64,000 nt of DNA from Vibrio sp. CB1-14 (GTDB taxonomy: Bacteria > Pseudomonadota > Gammaproteobacteria > Enterobacterales > Vibrionaceae), in NCBI RefSeq assembly GCF_040412085.2, contig NZ_CP115920.1:2666001-2730000 (forward strand), in the 5' to 3' direction. Both the position numbers and the translations under genes were made by a program. Position 1 is the stretch's first letter; each line of letters opens with the position of its first letter. This document shows positions 57,078 through 64,000 of the stretch, piece after piece. The notes below the pieces were generated by a model. It was not told where the DNA came from, did no database searches, and saw only the letters and a list, made by a program, of their open reading frames with translations.

Positions 57078-57138
57078 GGGATTCTAATCAGAGGCGCTGC
57101 AAACGCCTCCTATGTGTGAGCTAGGAAATAGGACAGTA

Positions 57139-57816
57139 TTAAAACTTATTGAGACGACGTTTCTTGTCACCGATAAGCCTACGCAGACGCCAGGTCGCAA
57201 AGGTGAAGATCGCCGCACAGAGCGTTGCAACAGGTGCTGCCATCAACACCATGGTAGCAAAACGGCTAATAGGCTCAGGCAGGGAAGGTAAGAGAAATCC
57301 TACGCCGGCCAGCAGGGCAATCCACAAGCTGGCACTGAACCAAGCAAAGTAGTGGAAACGCTGTACTTCATGCAGTCGAATCCCCATCACCATAGGTACC
57401 AGGCAGCGAACACCGGGAGCAAATCGAGCCATGAAAAGGGCAATAAGCCCATGGCGACCCAAAAGGTTATCCACCATTTTCATGTTGCTCTCAGGGACTT
57501 TGTTTACCCACCCTTGGACGACAGGCAAACGGTTTAACCAGCGCCCTTGTAAATACGCAAGCCAACTGCCCACGGACGCGGCAATGATAAGCAGCGCAAA
57601 CGCGAGAAATGGGTTAAGAACCCCTACCGCAGACAAGGTACCCACCAGCACCACGACACTATCGCATGGCAAAGGTGCCGCAGGCAGGAAGCTGCTTTCT
57701 AGAAAAATAAACAAAGAGACCAAAACATAGATCAGTACCGCACTGCCAGGCGACAGCAGTGCGTCGAAGTCTTGATGCCATATAGCAATCAACACCTCTT
57801 GAGTCGCATCAAACAT
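57139..57816 (-). CDS. DedA family membrane protein
   Basis: A 225-residue integral membrane protein of the DedA/VTT family. The signature ESSFLPAAPLPCDSVVVLVGTLSA, GSWLAYLQGRWLNRLP (G-x3-GY-like) and the arginine-containing RFAPGVRCLVPMVMGI (key Arg) are conserved. DedA proteins move lipids or maintain membrane potential. The ATG at 57816 follows TGGAG at a good distance; a GTG two codons earlier is less likely. Confidence 0.9.
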   Translation of the reverse strand: MFDATQEVLIAIWHQDFDALLSPGSAVLIYVLVSLFIFLESSFLPAAPLPCDSVVVLVGTLSAVGVLNPFLAFALLIIAASVGSWLAYLQGRWLNRLPVVQGWVNKVPESNMKMVDNLLGRHGLIALFMARFAPGVRCLVPMVMGIRLHEVQRFHYFAWFSASLWIALLAGVGFLLPSLPEPISRFATMVLMAAPVATLCAAIFTFATWRLRRLIGDKKRRLNKF

Positions 57817-57868
57817 AGACACTCCAAAAGCTTAACGAAATGAGGAAGTTAAATCTTTGAAAGTGTGA

Positions 57869-58243
57869 CTAACGCGAGTGAATGAAACGAAATTGTAGGT
57901 TGGACTCTTGCCAGCCACCGAGCCGAGGATTAGCAAAGGCGAGATAGCTGCTTGGGAAGGTGCATCTTAACTGCGAAAGCACAAACCATGAGGTCAGTGA
58001 AAACGCGACAATCAACCAAGGCAAGGGATCGCTCGGTCGGAACTGAGCTTTGTGTGATGGTACTCGCCATGTAGAAGGACGTAAAAGTTGATTCTCGTTA
58101 GCGAGGTCGGGCGCCCGCTCTGGATTTACGACCGCAGGCTGATAGGAATACCTCGTCTCACTAATAGACTCGGCGACGCTGCTCAAAAGCAACATCGTTA
58201 GCAAAGTCAGCAGTAATGGGAAGAAGTTAATCGTTCGCTTCAC
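57869..58243 (-). CDS. Small membrane hypothetical protein
   Basis: A 124-residue protein with an N-terminal hydrophobic segment (MKRTINFFPLLLTLLTMLLLSSVAES) and a second one (about 75-95, PLPWLIVAFSLTSWFVL). No family recognised. It lies between marR and dedA on the same strand, each separated by short gaps, so it may belong to neither operon. Confidence 0.5.
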   Translation of the reverse strand: MKRTINFFPLLLTLLTMLLLSSVAESISETRYSYQPAVVNPERAPDLANENQLLRPSTWRVPSHKAQFRPSDPLPWLIVAFSLTSWFVLSQLRCTFPSSYLAFANPRLGGWQESNLQFRFIHSR

Positions 58244-58327
58244 ACAGAAAGCCTAGTAGTGGGATCTGCTTATATGTACTGCTAAGCGCTCAAAAAAGCA
58301 ATGAGAAATTAACGACTCTTGGTAGCC

Positions 58328-58744
58328 TTAAAACTCTCGATTCATCTTCGATAAGCACGAGATAAGCAAAGCCTCTTGCCCCTCATCAAAATGGCGGGTG
58401 ATGTCTTTGACCAAACTCTGGTGCAATTGGTTGTGGTGACGGTGAATCGCTTGCCCTCCCTCGGTCAAACCCACCACAATCGCGCGGCGATCATTAGGGT
58501 GTGGGAAACGCTCAATCAAGTTTGCAGCAACCAGCTTATCGACCTGTACCGTCAGCGTGCCGGTCGTGATCCCCAACTTGTCAGCAAGCTCCTTCATTCG
58601 CATTGCACCATGAGCACCCAAAACCTCTACGGTGTGTACTTGCGCCAATGAATACCCTGTCTCTTTAACAACGGACTGCTCCCAAGATGACATCTTGTCG
58701 TAAAACTCGGTCAATAGCTGGTTTAGCGTTTCTAGATTCTGCAT
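58328..58744 (-). CDS. MarR family transcriptional regulator
   Basis: A 138-residue winged helix-turn-helix protein (VLGAHGAMRMKELADKLGITTGTLTVQVDKL, then ERFPHPNDRRAIVVGLTEGG) of MarR type. Its start overlaps the stop of the upstream efflux gene (TAATG), so it is co-transcribed with it and probably represses the whole operon through the triple operator at 59688-59731. The signal is likely a metal ion or linked stress. Confidence 0.93.
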   Translation of the reverse strand: MQNLETLNQLLTEFYDKMSSWEQSVVKETGYSLAQVHTVEVLGAHGAMRMKELADKLGITTGTLTVQVDKLVAANLIERFPHPNDRRAIVVGLTEGGQAIHRHHNQLHQSLVKDITRHFDEGQEALLISCLSKMNREF

Positions 58745-59673
58745 TAAGTCGAACGTACTTCTAGTGTGAGATGGCTAATCTTATCAAACTTACTGAGTTT
58801 TTGTTTATACGCCTGCAAAGAAAGCGGGTCTTTAGACACTAAGGTAATGGCCGCAGCATAATGATGACCGCTCACTCTCCACATATGCAAATCAACCACG
58901 TCTGCTGAGGGGGCGAGTTCATGACGAATCTCAGTTCGATACGTTTCCTCTACGCTCTCATCGAGCAAAATAGGGCTGGTTTGTTTCAAAAGGTTGAGCG
59001 TCCACTTACCAATAACCACAGCACCAACAATGCCCATAAATGCATCTAGCCAATTCCAACCATAGAGCTTGCCAAGAATCAAAGCGCCGATAGCTAACAA
59101 CGAGGTCAATGCATCCGCTAAAACATGCATGTAGGCCGCTCTTAAATTGTGGTCATGGTGATGATGCGAATGTCCGTGCTCATGTGAATGGTCATTGTCA
59201 TGCGAGTGATGATGAGAATGATCGTGATGATGATCGCCAAGCAAAAACATACTCGCGACATTCACGGCAAGTCCTATAAAAGCCACGACAATTGCCTCAT
59301 TAAAATGAATCGGCTGTGGATTGAACAATCGATGCACCGATTCGACGACCATCATAAGCGCCACAATACCTAGAGCAATAGCACTGGTATACCCCCCAAG
59401 CACGCTGACTTTACCTGTGCCAAAGGAAAACCGCTCGTTGTCCTCATGTTTCTTAGCATAGCGATAGGCAAATAACGTGATACAGAAAGCAGCAGCATGT
59501 GTCCCCATGTGCCACCCATCAGCCAAGAGTGCCATGGAGCCGTAAAAGGTTCCCGCCACTATCTCGACGACCATAGTGGTTACAGTTAGCAGCAGCACAT
59601 AGAGCGTTCGTTTTTCACCTTGGTGATTATGACTAGAGAAATTATGTGAGTGAGGGGCGGATTCAAAAGGCAT
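58744..59673 (-). CDS. dmeF: CDF-type divalent metal efflux transporter (DmeF-like)
   Basis: A 309-residue cation diffusion facilitator. The sequence has six hydrophobic segments, conserved HxxxD/DxxxD sites (LLADGWHMGTHAAAF; HVLADALTSLLA), a very His-rich cytoplasmic loop (about 130-165) and a C-terminal dimer domain (DLHMWRVSGHH). The pattern fits DmeF, which exports Co2+ and Ni2+, though Zn2+ is not excluded. The ATG at 59673 is preferred to an upstream TTG. A three-site palindromic operator lies directly upstream. Confidence 0.88.
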   Translation of the reverse strand: MPFESAPHSHNFSSHNHQGEKRTLYVLLLTVTTMVVEIVAGTFYGSMALLADGWHMGTHAAAFCITLFAYRYAKKHEDNERFSFGTGKVSVLGGYTSAIALGIVALMMVVESVHRLFNPQPIHFNEAIVVAFIGLAVNVASMFLLGDHHHDHSHHHSHDNDHSHEHGHSHHHHDHNLRAAYMHVLADALTSLLAIGALILGKLYGWNWLDAFMGIVGAVVIGKWTLNLLKQTSPILLDESVEETYRTEIRHELAPSADVVDLHMWRVSGHHYAAAITLVSKDPLSLQAYKQKLSKFDKISHLTLEVRST

Positions 59674-59687
59674 TAGGCACACTTTGT

Positions 59688-59731
59688 TTGACAATCAAAA
59701 TACTTGACAATCAATGTAGTTTGATTATCAA
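59688..59731. promoter_or_regulatory. Triple MarR-type operator of the dmeF-marR operon
   Basis: Three copies of the palindrome TTGAYWATCAA occur at 59688-59698, 59704-59714 and 59721-59731 (TTGACAATCAA twice, TTGATTATCAA once). They start 16 and 17 bases apart. The first and third are part of a larger 19-bp inverted repeat from 59681 to 59738 (one mismatch). They sit in the 190-bp gap before dmeF, shared with the divergent DUF2061 gene, and are probably bound by the MarR protein encoded in the operon. Confidence 0.75.
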
Positions 59732-59905
59732 ACAAAGTCAAAAGTTTAAACGCCTAGATCCTGATAATCTTTGAGAATCGACTCAATCCAAAGACATTGA
59801 TAGAAATAAACTATCAACTAAATAGGAGTAATTTACTTCTGTTACTGAGAATTATTATCAATAATGACCTCATCAACACAGATTAACGTTCATGAGGGTA
59901 ACGTA

Positions 59906-60307
59906 ATGATCAAGACACTTACTTTTGCAGGTATACACTTCTCTATCGCGACTATGGTTGCGTTTTCTCTGACTGGAGACTTCTTGCTTGGTAGTCTGGT
60001 CGCTATGGTAGAGCCGACTATCAACACTGGCGCGTTTTATCTTCATGAGAAGCTTTGGCAAAAACTGCCTTACCTAAAACGTCATGAGTCAAAGACTCAA
60101 GTGAAAACGGCAAGCTTTGCTGTCATCCATTTTGGCGTGGCGTTTAGTGTTACTTACCTACTGACTGGCGATGCCTTTATTGGTGGTCTAATGGCAACGA
60201 TTGAACCCGCTATTAACTCGGTTGCTTATTTCTTCCATGAGCGTGTATGGCAACGCAACAAACACAACGTGGCACCACTTAGCATCACTAAAGCGGTAGC
60301 GGCATAA
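59906..60307 (+). CDS. Tandem DUF2061 membrane protein
   Basis: A 133-residue protein made of two similar membrane halves (TFAGIHFSIATMVAFSLTGDFLLGSLVAMVEPTINTGAFYLHEKLWQ and SFAVIHFGVAFSVTYLLTGDAFIGGLMATIEPAINSVAYFFHERVWQ), the DUF2061 repeat. Function unknown. The ATG at 59906 follows GAGGGTAA. An in-frame start 14 codons earlier is less likely. It shares its upstream region with dmeF. Confidence 0.85.
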   Translation: MIKTLTFAGIHFSIATMVAFSLTGDFLLGSLVAMVEPTINTGAFYLHEKLWQKLPYLKRHESKTQVKTASFAVIHFGVAFSVTYLLTGDAFIGGLMATIEPAINSVAYFFHERVWQRNKHNVAPLSITKAVAA

Positions 60308-60325
60308 CTCGCAAAATCCTCACTA

Positions 60326-60370
60326 TCCAATGTGTCAGCGCGCTCCTATCAAAAGTGCTGACATATTGGA
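60326..60370. repeat. 14-bp inverted repeat after the DUF2061 gene
   Basis: TCCAATGTGTCAGC and GCTGACATATTGGA (one mismatch) with a 17-base loop lie 19 bases past the stop. There is no T run. It could be a transcript hairpin or a REP-like element linked to the adjacent RAYT-type gene. Confidence 0.6.
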
Positions 60371-60478
60371 CAACGCATCACGAGCAAATCCAATAGGGGT
60401 CAAGTCTTGCGTTTTGCCTTTCAAGGTTGATCCTTTATAGTAGAACGTTCATACACTTATGAGACGACCCCCACCGTT

Positions 60479-61318
60479 ATGAGCAGACCACTACGAATCG
60501 AATACCCAGGCGCCCTCTATTATGTGAACTCGAAAGGCAACGACGGACAGTCTGTTTTTCAAGACCGTGAAGATTTTGAACTGTTCCTTCAAGTGCTCGA
60601 TCACACCGCAACGCGCTACAACTGGATGGTTCATAGTTACTGCTTGATGAAGAGTCAGTATCACCTGCTGATTGAAACGCCAGATGGCAACTTAAGTATC
60701 GGCATGCGCCAGCTTAACGGCGTCTACACACAGCGCTTTAATCAAAAACATGGTCGCAGTGGACACCTATACCAGGGGCGTTTTAAATCCATTCTGGTCG
60801 AAAGAGACGCGCACTTTCTCGATGTCGGTCGTGACATTTTGCTCAGCCCAGTCAAAGCGAATATGGTCGTGGATCCAGAAAGTTATCCGTGGAGCAGTTG
60901 GGGCTACCTCAACGGCAGCAAAACAGCACCAACATGGTTTGTCAGTAAGCCCACTCTCGAATCTTTTGGCACAGATCGCGAGCAAGCATTGAGCCACTAC
61001 AAACAGTTTGTTCTCGAAGGGAAAGAGTGCAATCCATGGCAACATCTAAAACGTCAAATTTTCTTGGGCGATGAGGACTTTATTCAGCGCCACCTTACGC
61101 AACTTGAATCGCTGACCGGGGAGCTTGGTGAGATCCCAAGTGCCCAGCGACGCTCAGCACCTCTTAGCCTGAAAGAATATGAGCAGAAAGCCAATAGCCG
61201 AGATGAAGCCATTTGCCTTGCGTTTCGCAGTGGTGGCTACACACAAAAGCAGATCGGTGCCCACTTTGGCCTGCACTACTCACGCATCAGTCGAATCGTG
61301 TCTAAAGGGCAAGCTTAG
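60479..61318 (+). CDS. RAYT/IS200-like protein with missing catalytic residues
   Basis: A 279-residue protein clearly of the RAYT/Y1 transposase family (MSRPLRIEYPGALYYVNSKGN, QLNGVYTQRFNQKHGRSGHLYQGRFKSILVE) with a C-terminal helix-turn-helix (SGGYTQKQIGAHFGLHYSRISRI). The family H-x-H motif reads QYH (Gln60 for the first His). The catalytic Tyr in the RY..LNPVRA motif is Asp119 (GRDILLSPVKA), and the N-terminal YHV is YYV. The frame is fully open with its own terminator, so it is a conserved DNA-binding derivative rather than a decayed pseudogene. Confidence 0.85.
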   Translation: MSRPLRIEYPGALYYVNSKGNDGQSVFQDREDFELFLQVLDHTATRYNWMVHSYCLMKSQYHLLIETPDGNLSIGMRQLNGVYTQRFNQKHGRSGHLYQGRFKSILVERDAHFLDVGRDILLSPVKANMVVDPESYPWSSWGYLNGSKTAPTWFVSKPTLESFGTDREQALSHYKQFVLEGKECNPWQHLKRQIFLGDEDFIQRHLTQLESLTGELGEIPSAQRRSAPLSLKEYEQKANSRDEAICLAFRSGGYTQKQIGAHFGLHYSRISRIVSKGQA

Positions 61319-61346
61319 TCACCAGCCGGTTAGTGCCATACGAACA

Positions 61347-61384
61347 AAAGCCAGCAATGTTCAAGTGACATTGCTGGCTTTTTT
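61347..61384 (+). terminator. Terminator after the RAYT-like gene
   Basis: AAAGCCAGCAATGT-6-ACATTGCTGGCTTTT, a 14-bp near-perfect stem with trailing T residues, about 30 bases past the stop. It is also in the gap to the convergent lipoprotein gene. Confidence 0.95.
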
Positions 61385-61399
61385 ACAGGTAGGAGTCAG

Positions 61400-63229
61400 T
61401 TACTGGTTTGTGCCAAGCGGCGTACCATCCGCCGACACATAGTACTGATTGATAATGCGTCCGTATGGGTCAAGAGCGTTATGGAATATACGAACCACAT
61501 CGTCCTTTTGGCCACCAGAAACTTGGGTCATCCCCTCACCAATGGTGACACGGCTACCCTCGCCTTCTTGCTGAGGATGATATAGATACAAATCGCCTTC
61601 AGTGACAAACGTACTTGGTCTTGACCATTGGTAGACAAACTCATCCTTACGTCCGTTAAGCTGTTTTACTTCAGCCATGTACGGCGTCATTTCCAGCTGT
61701 GATGCTGGCGGCTCAGTCAGATAAATCTGTTTGTCCAAAACTTGAGCATCAAAGTGGAATGCCACTGTATATGTTTGGTTACTCGGGATTGCACCAGCTT
61801 CACTTATTGGGTACCCAGAAAGCATACCGCTAACAAAGTTGCCACTATCGACGAGATGGCAACTGGTCGAGTTCGGCGTACGGTAGACTTTATCCATCTT
61901 AATCACCTGGTCGGACGGCGATGTCACGGTGACAGAATTTAAGCCATCAATTACCGAGCTAAGCGGCGCTAACTCATCGAAAAACTCTGGATTGCCGAAC
62001 TGCCACTCCCCCACTTCAGGAACCAACTCGCAGTCAGAGGCCGTCAAAAAACCAGACGTTTCAAACACCCAATCAAACGTATCAAAGTCACCCCAATTAT
62101 AAGGTTTCGTCGCTTGGTTTAACTTGTATACCGCGTAAAAAGAGGTCGGGTATGGCTTATCGTCACCAAGGAACTTCAGCTTGCCTTCATCAAGCTCAAA
62201 CCAAGCTTGGTCGCGCGCAATACTACTAGACGTGCTGGCTTCAAATGCCGTGGTATACCCTACCAGATAACGCTTTATCTCAGGCTGACTGTCAAGCAGC
62301 ACTAAATCGCGATAACGCTCTAAAGACGCATCCTCTTCATTCGGCAAAACATTAAAATAGTTTTGATGCAGCTCTGCTCGGTTTGCACCAAACCAATGTG
62401 CTTCTGGCGCTAAGAACGCTTCAAACCCGGCCTGATCATCTTTAAGAAGAATCATGGCTTCGAGTATCTGCGAGGCTTGATTAAGCAGCGCCAGTTCTAA
62501 CTTGAGCGTCTCCATCCCATAGTCCTCAGGCAACAACTGCTCCCCTTGCCAACCTTGCGCATAGGTAAGCGTTAGAGAGTGTTTAGGGTTAGGCCGGTAA
62601 GTCACCACAGCGCCATCAGAGTGATACTCTAACGCTAAAGCGGATAAGATAGCATCGAGTTCAGTGTGATCAGCTGGATAATACTCACGAAGCAAGTCGC
62701 TGTTTAGACCCACTCCCGCTGCTTCAAACAATGGTTTTAGAGTGTACTTCAACTCAACTTGCGCGGCTTCAATCGCTGCCGCAGTGAACTTAGACTGGTG
62801 CAGCTCAAAATCTTCAAACACAAGCTCAGCATCAACGCCCGCAACCTTACCAATAAGTAAGCGTGTTAGCGGGTTTAGATTCAAGTGCTGAGACATGTTA
62901 TCCATCAAAATGGTGTACTCGTTGATGGCTTTAACACCAGAGGCTCCATCGATCTTAAGCAGCGTTGGATACACCAATTGCCCAGCATTGGCGATGGTAA
63001 AATCACCACCTTTTGGCGCTGTGTACACCATGCTATTGAGAACCGTTGTTCTATTGGGGCTTGCATCGACCTGTGCCAAGGCGATACGCCCTTTGATCCC
63101 ACCACCAGCCGATGCTAGCCCTTGAATTGTCGAAAAAGAGGGATTGGTTTCGTTGGTATCACTGTCTTGGCTACAGCCACCCAGCATCATCCCCAAACCA
63201 ACCAAGATAGAAAGCGCTTTGATGTTCAT
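61400..63229 (-). CDS. Large lipoprotein of unknown function
   Basis: A 609-residue protein with a lipoprotein signal peptide ending in LGGC (near residue 19). The mature part begins SQDSDTNETNP and contains a region resembling a carboxypeptidase-regulatory or Big-type beta fold (GIKGRIALAQVDAS), then a long helical/beta region. I recognise no named family over the full length. It is divergent from the lipoprotein gene at 63551 with 321 bases between, suggesting a common theme (surface or nutrient related), but no direct evidence. Confidence 0.7.
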   Translation of the reverse strand: MNIKALSILVGLGMMLGGCSQDSDTNETNPSFSTIQGLASAGGGIKGRIALAQVDASPNRTTVLNSMVYTAPKGGDFTIANAGQLVYPTLLKIDGASGVKAINEYTILMDNMSQHLNLNPLTRLLIGKVAGVDAELVFEDFELHQSKFTAAAIEAAQVELKYTLKPLFEAAGVGLNSDLLREYYPADHTELDAILSALALEYHSDGAVVTYRPNPKHSLTLTYAQGWQGEQLLPEDYGMETLKLELALLNQASQILEAMILLKDDQAGFEAFLAPEAHWFGANRAELHQNYFNVLPNEEDASLERYRDLVLLDSQPEIKRYLVGYTTAFEASTSSSIARDQAWFELDEGKLKFLGDDKPYPTSFYAVYKLNQATKPYNWGDFDTFDWVFETSGFLTASDCELVPEVGEWQFGNPEFFDELAPLSSVIDGLNSVTVTSPSDQVIKMDKVYRTPNSTSCHLVDSGNFVSGMLSGYPISEAGAIPSNQTYTVAFHFDAQVLDKQIYLTEPPASQLEMTPYMAEVKQLNGRKDEFVYQWSRPSTFVTEGDLYLYHPQQEGEGSRVTIGEGMTQVSGGQKDDVVRIFHNALDPYGRIINQYYVSADGTPLGTNQ

Positions 63230-63550
63230 TATGTTCCTAAGCCATTACTGCTAAACGACATTCCGTCTCGCATAAAAAGAATTTGGCGGAGTCTAACTCA
63301 ACCTTATCCTGTGGCTCCAAACAATAAAATCTATCGTGATCATGATTGCCGTTAATCAACGACTAAACTCACCCACACTGCGTCTTTAGCAAAGCTCAAA
63401 TGTCATAAATGCGTCCAAAAACATGCGCTGAATATCACAATTAATTGAAATTTAATCTTTTTGCACAAACCAAATGCAACACTTATCACACAAATACCTT
63501 CACTATGACAGTAGACTCTGGCGCTGAATTTATAAAAATAGAGCCAATTT
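63230..63550. other. Divergent intergenic region (321 bp)
   Basis: AT-rich sequence between two divergent lipoprotein genes. No promoter consensus stands out and no coding frame is supported. Confidence 0.6.
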
Positions 63551-64000
63551 ATGAAGACAATAAAAACAACACTCGCATTACTTGTAGGAGCAGTGGTGCT
63601 CTCTGGATGCAATGACTCCGACAAGCAGGCAGTGGCAGAGTCAACTCAAGTGAAAATCGCAACCTACAACCTCTCTTTTGATCGAGCAACCTTTGCCGAT
63701 TTAGTTGCGGAAATGCAAATAGCTCCAGAGACTCAGCAGCAACTGGTTACCACCTACCTTGATGGCACTATCGACGATGCTGACAAAAGCCAAGCGGAGA
63801 AGGTCATCCAAATCCGAAATGTTGCGGCGATTATTCAGAAAAACCGTCCTGACGTGCTCATGATGGCGGAGTACAACAATGATGGTGCCGGTGAAGACAA
63901 AGCTGCGCTGATCGGCTTTCAAACCAACTACCTCTCGGTCGCTCAAAGCCTAGATGGTGCGAGCGGTGATGCTAACTTAGAGCCGATTGAGTACCCTTTT
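63551..64000 (+). CDS. Endonuclease/exonuclease/phosphatase-type lipoprotein (N-terminus, cut by the right edge)
   Basis: The frame from ATG 63551 encodes a lipoprotein signal (MKTIKTTLALLVGAVVLSGC) and the start of an endonuclease/exonuclease/phosphatase fold (VKIATYNLSFDRATFADLV; IIQKNRPDVLMMAEYNNDG, where the Glu would be a metal ligand). The first 150 residues fall in the window and the rest is beyond the edge. Related extracellular phosphatases and nucleases occur in Vibrio. No stop interrupts the frame. Confidence 0.8.
   Translation, partial: MKTIKTTLALLVGAVVLSGCNDSDKQAVAESTQVKIATYNLSFDRATFADLVAEMQIAPETQQQLVTTYLDGTIDDADKSQAEKVIQIRNVAAIIQKNRPDVLMMAEYNNDGAGEDKAALIGFQTNYLSVAQSLDGASGDANLEPIEYPF

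Overview
The window looks like a chromosome segment of a Vibrio species (Gammaproteobacteria, Vibrionaceae). The evidence is a sodium-type polar flagellar locus with the Vibrio-specific genes flrA/flrB/flrC, flaG, flaI, flgO/flgP/flgT and several near-identical flagellins, moderate GC content, and other families common in Vibrio (proteins I recognise as DUF3087 and DUF3360 types, an LruC-type surface protein). I cannot name the species.

Positions 1-39900 are one almost uninterrupted polar flagellum and chemotaxis locus. From the left edge, read on the minus strand, are fliL (cut by the edge), fliK, fliJ, fliI, fliH, fliG, fliF and fliE, then the regulators flrC, flrB and flrA. Next come the filament assembly genes fliS, flaI, fliD and flaG, three flagellins, hook-associated flgL and flgK, rod/hook/ring genes flgJ to flgB, and cheR and cheV. 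On the plus strand follow flgA, flgM and flgN. The block ends with a membrane diguanylate cyclase (minus), a PilZ protein (plus), flgP and flgO (minus) and flgT (plus). Readable promoter motifs fit the known Vibrio hierarchy. FlrA/FlrC with sigma-54 would drive fliE, flrBC, fliK, flgB, flgF, flgK, flaA and flgT. Sigma-28 (FliA) would drive the two secondary flagellins and the anti-sigma gene flgM. One flagellin, the flaA orthologue, carries a sigma-54 motif, while the other two carry sigma-28 motifs.

Positions 39951-43260 form a small accessory island beginning at a tRNA-Arg(CCT) gene. It holds a decayed IS903-like insertion sequence end, a secreted OB-fold protein, a DUF3087-like membrane protein, and an IS200/RAYT-like single-strand transposase. 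That transposase gene lies between 11-bp inverted repeats and next to a ten-copy octamer array.

Positions 43360-64000 are ordinary and accessory chromosomal genes. They comprise an MFS transporter, a Gfo/Idh/MocA oxidoreductase, a frameshifted and truncated LruC/DUF4114 pseudogene, a small cytochrome-like membrane pair and a BCCT transporter. A membrane Cache-PAS-nucleotidyltransferase sensor is divergent from a DUF3360-like transporter that has a possibly structured leader. Beyond it lie a second-type RodA, a DedA protein, a MarR/CDF metal efflux operon with a triple operator, and a DUF2061 protein. A second RAYT-like gene follows that has lost its catalytic histidine and tyrosine. The window ends with two divergent lipoprotein genes, the second cut by the right edge.
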